NCBI GenBank assembly: GCA_964579675.1
Contig: CAZOIA010000036.1
Coordinates: forward strand, 1 to 35,228
Direction of reading: 5' to 3'
From: CAZOIA01 sp964579675
Lineage (GTDB): Bacteria > Planctomycetota > Phycisphaerae > UBA1845 > PWPN01
DNA length: 35,228 bases
Shown here: positions 9,111-17,662 of the stretch, one piece after another
How positions within the stretch are numbered: the first letter of the stretch is position 1
How the letters are laid out: each line of letters starts with the position of its first letter
The notes under the pieces: model-generated
What the model was told of the DNA's origin: nothing
What the model saw: only the letters and a program-made list of their open reading frames with translations
Database searches by the model: none
Program-made: the position numbers and the translations under genes

Positions 9111-10640
9111 TTACTCGTCCAGCGGCTCCACGTCGAACTGGAAGTCCCATTCCCATTCATCGAGGTACAGATTGCGGCCGTCGACCTCGACTTCACCGCG
9201 CTGGAAATCGGCGGGCTCGCTCCGCAGGCTTTCCTTGGGCGGCTGCAGGGGTGAGCCGTAATCCAGGTTGACGATCAGCCGATAAGCATCCTGGTGCCCG
9301 AAATAGAACTCCCGCACCCGGGCGTCGTCCGAGCTCTTGAGGCCGTAGGACACATCCGCCGGCAGCCAACCCCAAGGCTCCACGTAGAACTCCGCCCAGT
9401 CGTGCATGTTCCATTCGCCCGGTTTGGTCTCGAACCCTGACTGCCAGCGGGCCGGTATGCCCGCGGCCCGGCACATCGTGATGAACAGCATACTCTGAAT
9501 ACCACAGTCGCCTTTGCGCGTGCTTAACGCTTTGGCGGTGAAGCTCGGAATCACCGAGTACTCCTCCTCGGAGCAGTAGCGGATCTTATCGGCCACAAAG
9601 TGGAAGACCCTGCGGGCCCTGGCCAGGGGATTGGTCTCTTGGCCCACCACCTGGCGAACGAGCCGCTCGAGCTCGGAGCTGAAGACAATGTGCGGCGGCC
9701 GCTGGCCCAGGTATGCACCGTGATAGTGCGCCGGCAGCGCCCGGGCCTGGCTGTCCTTCAAATCTGGGTAGTACGCAGATGATACGTATTCGAATTCCTC
9801 CTCGAACACGATTGGCTCTGCCGGGTCCCTGATCCGCTGTTCGAGATACACCGTTCGCTGCGGCGCCCCACCGAGCGTCTTGCCGTCGATGACGTTCGGC
9901 GCAACCACATGAGCGGCGGGCGAAGTGCGAATGAGCCTCACGTCCCGCTGTTGCAGGTATTCCTGAGGAAACGGCAGCCAGCATCGCACCAGCGATCCCA
10001 CCTTTGCATCGGGGCGGTTCGCCGGCACGGTCAGCCTGTAGCGCACCCTGTGTCGCATCGGCAGGACCTGTGCCTGTCCGCTCGTCTCCGCGGCGGCGAT
10101 GACCCGGGCAAGGTGTGTGAGCAGTCTCTGCTCGGGGCTCGGTTGCGATGTTGGGTCAGAATCCGCAGCCTCCGGGCGGCGGGCGGCGCGCTTGTCCCGG
10201 CGGCGCTTTGCGTCGTCGCAGAAGCGGAAGATGTTCGCCGGCTCGCGACGGAAATAGCGCACCTGCCCGTCTATCATCCGCCACTGGACCCATCCCGCCT
10301 CGCGCCAGCCCTCGACGTCAGCCTCGGCAGCATCCGGGATCGACTGCCTCAGTCGTCTCACCAGCTCGGCCGGGTCAACATCATACTCACGCCGCAATCG
10401 CCGGATGACCTCACTCGCCTCATTGACGAGTCCCGCGGCGCTTGGATCGGATGCCTCCTTGCTGGTTCGCAGGAGCGTCTCCGCCTCGGTGAGCCTGCCG
10501 TCGACCATCAACTCCCGGATCCGCGCCATGATCGGATGCGCAGAGGTGAACACTGCCGCTGCACCTGTCGGCCCCGGATCGGCAGGTTGCCCCGCGGCCA
10601 TCGAAGCCATCACCATCATTATCAACGTCCCTGCTGTCAT
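9111..10640 (-). CDS. Secreted transglutaminase-like (papain-fold) protein
   Basis: I place the start at the ATG at 10640 because it begins a signal peptide (MTAGTLIMMVMASMAAGQ); a TTG 57 nt upstream would put a hydrophilic stretch before it. No clear Shine-Dalgarno is visible. The 509-residue protein has a helical N-terminal region (about 35-185), a beta-rich middle (195-300) and a C-terminal transglutaminase-core domain with the full triad: Cys379 (RKGDCG), His413 (MHDWAEFY) and Asp429 (LPADVSYG). Family members act as cross-linking enzymes or, often in bacteria, as cysteine peptidases or amidases. It is followed by the AmpD-type amidase gene with a 49-bp gap. A terminator-like hairpin separates it from the upstream 1549-codon gene. 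A role in peptide cleavage alongside cell-wall amidases is an inference from neighbours. Confidence 0.85.
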   Translation of the reverse strand: MTAGTLIMMVMASMAAGQPADPGPTGAAAVFTSAHPIMARIRELMVDGRLTEAETLLRTSKEASDPSAAGLVNEASEVIRRLRREYDVDPAELVRRLRQSIPDAAEADVEGWREAGWVQWRMIDGQVRYFRREPANIFRFCDDAKRRRDKRAARRPEAADSDPTSQPSPEQRLLTHLARVIAAAETSGQAQVLPMRHRVRYRLTVPANRPDAKVGSLVRCWLPFPQEYLQQRDVRLIRTSPAAHVVAPNVIDGKTLGGAPQRTVYLEQRIRDPAEPIVFEEEFEYVSSAYYPDLKDSQARALPAHYHGAYLGQRPPHIVFSSELERLVRQVVGQETNPLARARRVFHFVADKIRYCSEEEYSVIPSFTAKALSTRKGDCGIQSMLFITMCRAAGIPARWQSGFETKPGEWNMHDWAEFYVEPWGWLPADVSYGLKSSDDARVREFYFGHQDAYRLIVNLDYGSPLQPPKESLRSEPADFQRGEVEVDGRNLYLDEWEWDFQFDVEPLDE

Positions 10641-10728
10641 CCGGTACCGACCAGGGCGGTCTTCTGTGCAAAGCGCCTTTCCGTCCGCCGGCGGCAAAAG
10701 ACCCCGCCCGGTTCCTCCAGAAGAAAGA

Positions 10729-10761
10729 GTGGGGATCGGCTCACGAAGAACCGACCCCCAC
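10729..10761 (-). terminator. Rho-independent terminator of the 1549-codon gene
   Basis: Read on the minus strand, GTGGGGGTCGG pairs with CCGATCCCCAC (one A-G mismatch) around a 10-12 nt loop, followed by CTTTCTTCT. It lies 28 bp past the stop codon at 10789 and before the transglutaminase-like gene. Confidence 0.6.
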
Positions 10762-10788
10762 CATGGTCTGGATTACGCTGCGAGGCAC

Positions 10789-13700
10789 TCAATCATCGCA
10801 CGTCTCATCGGCCCGAATCGCCGGCCCGCTGGCGCACTCCTCGAACGCGGTCAGATCGTCCTCGTCGATGTCGTTATCCGCGTCGCGGTTGAAGCACCCG
10901 CAGCCCGCCGGCACACCGCCTCCGGGGCCGGTGTGGCATGCCTGCACAACGCCGAAATCCTCCTGGTCAACGTCCTCGTCCCCGTCCACGTCCGCGAACG
11001 GGTCGTTGCACGCCGGCCGCAGCAGGACCCGCAACGTCAAGCCCTGCGTCAGATCCACCGTCGGGTTCCAATTGGGAATCTGAATCGGGTCCGGAATCGT
11101 CATCTTGGTGGTTGAGTGCCCGATGTCCGGCATGGGGGCGTCATCCGCGGTCACCAGCCGCCAACTGCTCGCGTAGCCGCCGGCCGCCTCGCTTGCCTTG
11201 AACACGAGTGTGTTCCATCCGGCCAGCACGGTGAACTCGGCCGACAGGTGCGCATCGTACTCGTGCCCAGTGTCTTCGTCATCGTTGGCGATCAGAGCGG
11301 TGTTCCACCAGAACTTGGTCCCGTCGTCCGAGTCGTACCGGGCTTTCCCGGCCCGCTGGGCGCCGTGATTGTAGACGTAGACGACCGCGTAAGAGGCGGC
11401 GTTGGTCTGGTCGCCCCATACCGTATCCCAATTGATGAGGTTCTCGGGGCTGTTGTAAACGGCCCAGGTCTTGCTATCCGGCCCGGGATCGCCGGCTTCG
11501 GGCTCGACATTCGCTTCCCCGCCGAAGCCGGACAGCCAATCGGTATTGTGAGCCGTTGTCCGATCGGCCGCGGTGAACGGCCCGAGTACCAGCCAGTCGC
11601 GGATATAGGTCGAGGCCGCGGGGTCGCCGGTCGTGGTCAGACGCACCCATCGGCTCGGATCCTCATCATAGAACTGCCATTCGATCCGTTCCGACTGACT
11701 GCTGGCGTCGCCCACCGACCCGTCAACCTCCGACAGGTTGGGCGGCGTAAGGATATCGCGATCGGTGGTTCCGGAGTAGCTCGGCTGGCGGAACAGGACC
11801 TGGTCGCCCGGCGCCGCGGCCTGGAAGTCCTCAATCACCGTCGCCCCGTTCGTGACGTTGTCGATGTACATCTCGTAGGGCCCGGTATCCAGATTGGCCG
11901 GGTCGGCCGCGATCGCCAGGTGCTCCAGAACCACCGTAGTCTCGTCCAGGACACCGTTGCCCGTGAAGCCCTGAATCGGGCTCAGGTCGCTGACCGTCAA
12001 CGATTGCCAGGCGGGGCCGGGCAGGTACTGGGTTCCTTGCGGAGCGCCGCTCACCACCGACGTCGCCCCGAGCCACTCGATCTGATCCGACGACTCGCGA
12101 ATGCCCACGCACAGCAGCAATCCGGAGTTCGCCCCGGAGCCCACCACCGGCCCACTCGTCGGGACACAGCCCTCGATACCGACGAGCGTTTGGGTCGCGG
12201 TGATCGTGTTGCCCTGCACCAGCGCCGTGACCGGGACATCCACGGTAGTGTTTCCGCCGGTCGGGGCCTGACCGATTTCGACACCCTGGGCGTAGACCTT
12301 GACCGGGTCGGCGCCGGGATCGACCTCGCTCACGGTAACCGTCGTCTGACCGGCGGCGAGCGGACCGCTCACTGACACCTCCGGTATCTGGCCACAGGAT
12401 CCGACCACTACCCCGGCCGAGAAGCAGCCCTCGATACCGCCGAGCGTCTGGGTCGCGGTGACGACCTGGTTGTTCACCAGTGGCGAATCGAGCGTCACCT
12501 CCACGCTGCTGGTCCCGTTGCCGGGCGCCGTCCCGTTCGGGCTTCCGTCAACGTACACCGTCACCGAATCCGCCGCCGGATTGACGTCCACCAGCGTCAC
12601 CGTGGTCGTGCCGTCGGCAAGGATGCTCCCGATGGTTACCGGCGCCAGCGGACACAACAGGAACTTCACGGTCACCGGCCGGTCCAGCCGGATGATCGGG
12701 TTCCCGAGCTGAGCGGCGGGCAGGTTGTAGCACGTCAGACGCAGCCATCGGGATGTTGACGTATCGACGAACGCCCACTCGATCTTGGCCGAGTTGTTGC
12801 CGGACGCAGCCTGCTCAGCCGATACCACACTGGTGTCCGGACTCGCCTGCAGGTCGCCGGATGTGGAGCCGGAGTACCTCGGGTGCCGGAACATCACCTC
12901 ACCCGTGCCCGGCGCATGCGTGTCGAAGTTGCCGAACACGATGCCGTCGTTCTCGACGCTGTCGATGTAGACCGTATATGGCCCCGGCCTCGGATCATCC
13001 GAGCTGATCGAGAAGTCGATGCTGTCGATAATGACCCACGGGTGCTGGGGACTGTCGAGAATGCCGTTCCCGGTCCACATTGAAAGGACCGGATCGGTGG
13101 ACGCGTCGAAGGTGATCGTATGCCAAGTCGGCCCCGGGATAAGATCCTTGCCCTGAGGCGCGCTGCCGATCTTGCTGGAAGCGCCGATGAACTCGAGTCC
13201 GTGGTTGGGTGACGAAGGCCCGGTGGCGCCTACCCCGAGCGTGCTCAGCGAGGCGTCGTCCACCTCGCGAATCATCAGCGTGACCGTCAACTTGCTGACC
13301 GTTGCCGCGTACACCGTCACGCTGGCCGACGACACGCAGCTCTCGACGCCGCTGATCACCTGCGTCGCACGGATGACGTCGCCGTCCTGCAGCCCGGAGA
13401 CCGGAACGCTTGCGCTGGTCTGGCCGCTCACCGCCTGCTCGTTGTGGTAGGCGCCGTTCACGTAAACCTTGACCAGCGTCGCAGTGGGATCGACGTCGTT
13501 GATCGTCACCGATGTCGAAGCGGGCGAGAGCGGGCCGACCGGGGTCACCTCCGGGAGCGCGTTGGGATACGGGTCGGCATCTCCAATCGAGATGCTGAGA
13601 TTGTCGTACCACATCGGATTGTTGGTGTTCGTGACGCCGGACCCGATCCGGATCGAGTCGAACGTGTCGGTCGAGTTCGGCCGGGTCCAGATCTTGTACA

Positions 13701-15438
13701 GCACGTCATCGACCAGGAACTCGACGGTAGTGGTCTTGACCCGGATCCGGAACTTCACCCACTCGCCCGGCCTTCGCGTGGCCGGATCGGTGCCGGCCCC
13801 GTTGGGACCCTGGTCCAGGTTGATCGGGAAATCCCCGGTCCAGCCGATGTTAACACCACCCTGATAGATGCCGGTGTTGGCCGGCGGGCTGTTGTACATG
13901 CCGATTCGCAACCAGGTGCGCAGGGAGCCACTTCCGTACTCGTGCCCGCCCCAGCCCATCAGGGCGATCCAGTTGCGGTTCTGGCTGCCCGCCGAATGCA
14001 GGACCCAGACGGTCATGACCAGCGGCTCCTCGTCGGTCGCTTGATATCCGCCCGCTTGCTGCGCCCCGGTGATGGTCCGGGCGACCTGGGCCCGGTAGGG
14101 GACTGAGCCGCCCGACGAGCCCGGCTCCAGCGCCGACTTCGGGCAACTCGCCGCCGCCATCGTACTGAGCGTGATCCGGTCCGGCTCGGTCGTATCGCCC
14201 ACCACCGGCCAAGCCGCGTTGAACGCCGCCTGGTCCGCGTAGTCGTCGAAATCATCCTTCATGAGCACCGCGCTGAGCACCGGCACCGAGGCCGACTGCT
14301 CGCTCTCGATCCCACCAACCGTCTGGGTCGCCGTCAATACCTCGCCTTCCGACAGCGTCAGACCGGAAAAGGTGTAGGTCGGCGACCCTCCCGGGTCCGC
14401 CGTGCCGAGGATCTCGGTCCCGTTCCGGATCAGTTTCACCTCGGTGGCCGTCGGATTGATGTACGCGACCGTCACGTCGGTCTCATACTCGAAGACCGGT
14501 GCCTCGACCATCACCGGATCGGTGATCCCGGGCGCGTTAATGACCACGTCGTCGATGTTGATCCACCACTTGACGGTCGTGTCATCGTCGGCCGGCTTGC
14601 GGATCGCCAGCCCGTCCAGGGTGCCCCGGTTGTACGCCGCCGACAGCACCCCGTCGCCCGTGAAACAGCCCGCGATGCTCTTGGTGACCCAGCCGCCGGC
14701 GTCAACCTTGACCCGCACCCCCACCGCACCGCCGCCCGCGTCGGTGAACTCCCACGTCACCGTGTGGAACACGTAGTCGTTCGTGACAGTGGTACCACCG
14801 ATGGGCGTATAGGGATCGACGGCCCCGCCCGCGCTGTCGAGGCCAACGAATTCCAGGTCGCCGACCGTCCCGCCGTTCTCGCCCAGGGGCAGGTTCCTGC
14901 CCGTCTCCCGGATTATCAGGGCAAACTCCAGCGGGGCGTCCGGGATGTCGGGGCTGCAGTTCAGATCCTCGTTCCCATCCGTGGCGAAAATCATGATGTT
15001 CATGCTGATACTGCTGCCGGCGCGCAAGTCCACGGTGGGACTCTGGAATTTGGGTATTCCGTCGCCGGCGGCGAGCGTTAGCACTCGCAGCCATGAGTCG
15101 TCGTTCGTCGGGTCCTCCCAACTGAACCGGAGTTCGTTGCTGTTCTGCCCACTCGTGCTCGCGAAATCCGTGCGCAGACTGTCACTCCCATCGGAGCCCC
15201 CACACGTCCCCTCCCCGCAACCGGCCGGATCCACGATGTAGTCCTTCGTCTGAGACCCGTACTCCGGACGGTTGAACAATGGTGGTTCCGGATTGGGGTA
15301 CAGGCCGCAATCGGGATCGCTTATACCGTATTCAGCCGAATCGAAATCGAACGTCCGCGTCGCACCGGGCGCTCCCGACGAGACCGCCAGGAGGGCGAGC
15401 GCCCCGAGAACCGCTCCAACACCGATCTTGGGTTTCAT
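10789..15438 (-). CDS. Giant secreted mosaic beta-domain protein with dockerin-like tail
   Basis: Start is the ATG at 15438, behind AAGGAG, opening a signal peptide (cleavage near GAPGA, residue 26). No catalytic domain is recognised in 1549 residues. Order: X1-X2 module (29-300); Ig-like repeat (305-390); LamG-like domain (395-620); Ig-like (628-715); X2 then X1 (716-830, 835-930); two Ig-like repeats (931-1100); X2 then X1 (1106-1197, 1203-1478), the last X1 interrupted at about 1279-1450 by a WLVLGPF-type domain with DSDDGTKFWWN; dockerin-like pair (1480-1549). The Ig-like repeats share a VYVxG strand and an ATQTxxGIEGC end. X1 carries FRHPRYSGST-type and SRWLRL motifs; X2 carries IRE, APQG and FTGNGVL. 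It looks like a binding or scaffolding exoprotein; the ligand is unknown. The LamG-like part resembles the PEP-CTERM protein at 16509-17270. Confidence 0.85.
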   Translation of the reverse strand: MKPKIGVGAVLGALALLAVSSGAPGATRTFDFDSAEYGISDPDCGLYPNPEPPLFNRPEYGSQTKDYIVDPAGCGEGTCGGSDGSDSLRTDFASTSGQNSNELRFSWEDPTNDDSWLRVLTLAAGDGIPKFQSPTVDLRAGSSISMNIMIFATDGNEDLNCSPDIPDAPLEFALIIRETGRNLPLGENGGTVGDLEFVGLDSAGGAVDPYTPIGGTTVTNDYVFHTVTWEFTDAGGGAVGVRVKVDAGGWVTKSIAGCFTGDGVLSAAYNRGTLDGLAIRKPADDDTTVKWWINIDDVVINAPGITDPVMVEAPVFEYETDVTVAYINPTATEVKLIRNGTEILGTADPGGSPTYTFSGLTLSEGEVLTATQTVGGIESEQSASVPVLSAVLMKDDFDDYADQAAFNAAWPVVGDTTEPDRITLSTMAAASCPKSALEPGSSGGSVPYRAQVARTITGAQQAGGYQATDEEPLVMTVWVLHSAGSQNRNWIALMGWGGHEYGSGSLRTWLRIGMYNSPPANTGIYQGGVNIGWTGDFPINLDQGPNGAGTDPATRRPGEWVKFRIRVKTTTVEFLVDDVLYKIWTRPNSTDTFDSIRIGSGVTNTNNPMWYDNLSISIGDADPYPNALPEVTPVGPLSPASTSVTINDVDPTATLVKVYVNGAYHNEQAVSGQTSASVPVSGLQDGDVIRATQVISGVESCVSSASVTVYAATVSKLTVTLMIREVDDASLSTLGVGATGPSSPNHGLEFIGASSKIGSAPQGKDLIPGPTWHTITFDASTDPVLSMWTGNGILDSPQHPWVIIDSIDFSISSDDPRPGPYTVYIDSVENDGIVFGNFDTHAPGTGEVMFRHPRYSGSTSGDLQASPDTSVVSAEQAASGNNSAKIEWAFVDTSTSRWLRLTCYNLPAAQLGNPIIRLDRPVTVKFLLCPLAPVTIGSILADGTTTVTLVDVNPAADSVTVYVDGSPNGTAPGNGTSSVEVTLDSPLVNNQVVTATQTLGGIEGCFSAGVVVGSCGQIPEVSVSGPLAAGQTTVTVSEVDPGADPVKVYAQGVEIGQAPTGGNTTVDVPVTALVQGNTITATQTLVGIEGCVPTSGPVVGSGANSGLLLCVGIRESSDQIEWLGATSVVSGAPQGTQYLPGPAWQSLTVSDLSPIQGFTGNGVLDETTVVLEHLAIAADPANLDTGPYEMYIDNVTNGATVIEDFQAAAPGDQVLFRQPSYSGTTDRDILTPPNLSEVDGSVGDASSQSERIEWQFYDEDPSRWVRLTTTGDPAASTYIRDWLVLGPFTAADRTTAHNTDWLSGFGGEANVEPEAGDPGPDSKTWAVYNSPENLINWDTVWGDQTNAASYAVVYVYNHGAQRAGKARYDSDDGTKFWWNTALIANDDEDTGHEYDAHLSAEFTVLAGWNTLVFKASEAAGGYASSWRLVTADDAPMPDIGHSTTKMTIPDPIQIPNWNPTVDLTQGLTLRVLLRPACNDPFADVDGDEDVDQEDFGVVQACHTGPGGGVPAGCGCFNRDADNDIDEDDLTAFEECASGPAIRADETCDD

Positions 15439-15724
15439 GGTATCCCGACTCCTTAAAGTTCTGTTCTTGGGCAATACCGTTGTTCGTCGGCTGCGGGAAC
15501 GTTCGCCGTTCCCGGCCGCTATCCGCTCCCATGGTTTTCGTCTGCGCCCCCGCTGCCCAAAATCCGGTCCGGGCACGAGCCGAAAAAGAGGCGTGCAGGC
15601 GGGCGCAAATTACCCGCCCGCACGTCAAGCACTCAAACATGCGTCCCGACTAGGCAGCACTTACTCGTCTGCCCGGCTTCTCCATGCCGGCAGACCTCGA
15701 GGGGGAGGCCGCTTATATCCCCTC
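15439..15724 (-). other. Leader and intergenic region upstream of the mosaic-protein gene
   Basis: This 286-bp gap follows the PEP-CTERM gene stop. It contains a terminator-like hairpin (15599-15621) and, nearer the start codon, GGGAACG (15495-15501) pairing with CGTTCCC (15507-15513) around a 5-nt loop, plus the AAGGAG ribosome-binding site. No strong promoter was identified; a TTGACG is present on the minus strand but has no good -10 partner. Confidence 0.35.
15599..15621 (-). terminator. Possible terminator after the PEP-CTERM genes
   Basis: GCGGGCG (15599-15605) pairs with CGCCCGC (15615-15621). On the minus strand the stem is followed after about 11 nt by a run of five T. The distance from stem to T-run is longer than usual, so the call is weak. 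Confidence 0.3.
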
Positions 15725-16432
15725 TTACGCCGTCCGACGACGACGCAGGAACAGGCCGCCCAGACCCAGCAACACCAGCGTCGCCGGCTCGGGGACCGAA
15801 TCCACCCACGCGGGGCTGTTATTGGCGTACGGCGAGCCCACGATCTCGGCTAGCGCGGTGTAGACGGACCCGTCGTTGAAGGCAGCGGCCAACTGGCCGT
15901 CCACATAGGCCGACATCCCAGCGCCGCGCGGATCGCTGGCGTTGTACCATTCGATCTGCATGTGGCGCCAGCCGGGGCTGCGGGGCACGGCACCGACCAC
16001 GAACCCCCACTTTCGGTGAACGACGTAGTGCGTGAGCGACTGGTTCGTCTCCACCGCGAGAGCTCCCAACCTCGGGGCCGTGTACGGACAGGCAGCGTAA
16101 TGCAGACCGGCCCGCACGTTCTTGCTCTCGTCCATGTCATCGTAGAACATGAACTCATACAAACCTTCGTCGCCGAGGTTGACGTCATGGCAGATGACGT
16201 TGGTGCCGATCGGGACCAGACACGACTGTTGCCCCTCGTACACCTGGCCGGGCGGCTGAGTATCATTCGGGCAACCTGCACCGGCAGTGACCACCCAACC
16301 CGCCTCGATTCCCGGGGCTGGCGTATTTTCGAACGCAGGAAGTACGCCGTCCACGTCGATCCACACTGCCGAGGCCGTTGCCGACCACCCCAACAGTGCA
16401 ACACAAATAACTAACACTCCAAGCCTTTTCAC
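15725..16432 (-). CDS. PEP-CTERM sorting-domain protein, unknown function
   Basis: The start is a GTG behind AGAGGAGGACGGAATT; the signal peptide ends near ATASA (residue 22). The 235-residue protein has no recognised catalytic domain. The body looks beta-rich and LamG-like, with a strand pair HMQIEWYNASD and AYVDGQLAAAF near 160-190. It ends in a complete PEP-CTERM tag: VPEPATL, a glycine-containing hydrophobic helix, then RRRR. In known systems this tag is recognised by an exosortase, which releases or anchors the protein at the cell surface; no exosortase gene lies in this window. It starts 76 bp after the neighbouring PEP-CTERM gene and is probably co-transcribed with it. The DNA encoding the tag is almost identical to that of the neighbour. 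Confidence 0.85.
   Translation of the reverse strand: MKRLGVLVICVALLGWSATASAVWIDVDGVLPAFENTPAPGIEAGWVVTAGAGCPNDTQPPGQVYEGQQSCLVPIGTNVICHDVNLGDEGLYEFMFYDDMDESKNVRAGLHYAACPYTAPRLGALAVETNQSLTHYVVHRKWGFVVGAVPRSPGWRHMQIEWYNASDPRGAGMSAYVDGQLAAAFNDGSVYTALAEIVGSPYANNSPAWVDSVPEPATLVLLGLGGLFLRRRRTA
15731..15796 (-). repeat. PEP-CTERM tag repeat, copy 1
   Basis: This 66-bp segment encodes the PEP-CTERM tag of the 235-residue protein and matches 16515-16580 at 65 of 66 positions (an A/G difference). The rest of the two genes is not similar at this level. Confidence 0.85.
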
Positions 16433-16508
16433 AATTCCGTCCTCCTCTCTTGCCAGGCGTAATCACACATACCCGGCTATCAGGCCATCAAACCACAGAC
16501 ATTACCCC

Positions 16509-17270
16509 TCACCCCGTCCGACGACGACGCAGGAACAGGCCGCCCAGACCCAGCAACGCCAGCGTCGCCGGCTCGGGGACCTCCACGATGCACAGGTCAT
16601 CGAACTTGACGTCCACCCGCGAACTCAGCCCCGAGCCGATCACTACGGAGTCGAAAGTGAATCCGGGGGCCCTGGGGCTGCTGACATCCAGCGCGTCGTT
16701 CACGTAGATGTCAACCGACGCGGTCTTCACCATGGCCGTCAACTTGACCCAGTCCGTGGACTTATCGACGGTCGTGTCGAACCAGTTGTTGCCCGTCACG
16801 ACGCGGGCGTTGTACTTGGTGGTGTCAACGCCGCTGGAAGTGCAGCCCAAGGCGATCAGCTCCTCCAGATCTCCGTCGCCGTAACCGCTGCCTGTGTACC
16901 CGCGGATCTCGATGTACTCCCGGGTCCACCAGTCGTCGCCCGCCGAGAGCTTGACCCAGACCGTAAACTCAAGCGGCATGGCGTCGGTACCTGCAGCTTC
17001 CACGCCAAGGTTCTTGTACATCCTCCGCTCGTAGTTGACGTTGGGAGCGGTGGGGTGCACACAGTTCCCGGGGTAGTTCCCCTGGCTATGCCCGTCCGTG
17101 GTGTCCAGCAGAAACTCATTTGGCGTGTAGAGCTGGGTGTATACGGCGTCCAACTCCGCCTGGGTCTGATACGAATCGAAGTCATCACACCAGATCACAC
17201 CTGCCTGGGCCACCCCGGCCCAGAGCATCGCGACGGCAGCCGCCATCACGAACACAACTTTTCCCTTCAT
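16509..17270 (-). CDS. PEP-CTERM protein with LamG-like domain
   Basis: The ATG follows AGAGGAGGACGAGGCT, nearly the same leader as the next gene. A signal peptide (about 1-23, GVAQAG) precedes a LamG/concanavalin-like domain (25-225) that opens CDDFDSYQTQAELDAVY, has FTVWVKLSAGDDW in the middle and closes with FDSVVIGSG. The same elements occur in the 1549-residue protein (FDDYADQAAFNAAW, VMTVWVLHSAG, FDSIRIGSG). The C-terminus is a PEP-CTERM tag with a final RRRR. Such proteins are usually exported and handled by an exosortase; a carbohydrate-binding role is plausible but not shown. A TTGACA/TAGAAT promoter lies about 120 bp upstream, and the gene likely heads a two-gene unit with the PEP-CTERM gene at 15725-16432. 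Confidence 0.87.
   Translation of the reverse strand: MKGKVVFVMAAAVAMLWAGVAQAGVIWCDDFDSYQTQAELDAVYTQLYTPNEFLLDTTDGHSQGNYPGNCVHPTAPNVNYERRMYKNLGVEAAGTDAMPLEFTVWVKLSAGDDWWTREYIEIRGYTGSGYGDGDLEELIALGCTSSGVDTTKYNARVVTGNNWFDTTVDKSTDWVKLTAMVKTASVDIYVNDALDVSSPRAPGFTFDSVVIGSGLSSRVDVKFDDLCIVEVPEPATLALLGLGGLFLRRRRTG
16515..16580 (-). repeat. PEP-CTERM tag repeat, copy 2
   Basis: Second copy of the 66-bp tag-encoding segment, with one base different from 15731-15796, located at the 3' end of the 253-residue PEP-CTERM gene. Confidence 0.85.
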
Positions 17271-17388
17271 AGCCTCGTCCTCCTCTTGTTAGAGACTAAA
17301 CACATGACCTTTTGGCGTCAGAACACCCGCCAACCGAATTGTATCATAAGGCGAGACCTTCCCGCCTCCTCGCTATCGCTTTCTGGCC

Positions 17389-17416
17389 ATTCTACATGAC
17401 CGGCCTGAATTGTCAA
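17389..17416 (-). promoter_or_regulatory. Sigma70-like promoter of the PEP-CTERM genes
   Basis: On the minus strand a perfect TTGACA (17411-17416) is followed after 16 nt by TAGAAT (17389-17394). Transcription would start near 17382, leaving a leader of about 110 nt before the ATG at 17270. Confidence 0.6.
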
Positions 17417-17621
17417 CGGCAACAGTCGCTTTACATCCGCTTTGCCGACCGGACCTGGGGGGCCTGGCCCTCAACGTTCCACATTCCTCCTTCGTTCAGC
17501 GCCCGAGACTGACGTTAACTAACTGCCTTTCATAAACCACTTACAGTTACACCCTTTTTCGCTGCCCGATGCCCCGGCCCCGACTTGTCTTTATCTTCCT
17601 TCACCCTCATGGCGGCCGGCG

Positions 17622-17647
17622 TTCGAGCCAGCCGCTGGGGGCTCGAA
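17622..17647 (-). terminator. Hairpin downstream of the prepilin-like gene
   Basis: TTCGAGCC (17622-17629) pairs perfectly with GGCTCGAA (17640-17647) around a 10-nt loop, 15 bp beyond the stop codon. There is no U-tract directly after it, so it may be a transcript-end stabiliser rather than a classical terminator. Confidence 0.4.
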
Positions 17648-17662
17648 GCAACTATTCACCTG

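Larger units (their letters stand above)
17271..17662. other. Intergenic region between prepilin-like and PEP-CTERM genes
   Basis: These 392 bp lie between two minus-strand genes and are less GC-rich than the coding DNA. They hold a strong hairpin just past the prepilin-like stop (17622-17647), a good promoter (17389-17416), and the 9-mer CTTACAGTT at 17540-17548, which matches the left part of the palindrome at 20447-20460. No open frame looks like a gene. Confidence 0.5.

Noticed and set aside
11116..12375. 419-codon open frame on the plus strand
   Set aside because: It is antisense to the mosaic-protein gene, whose repeats are continuous through this region.
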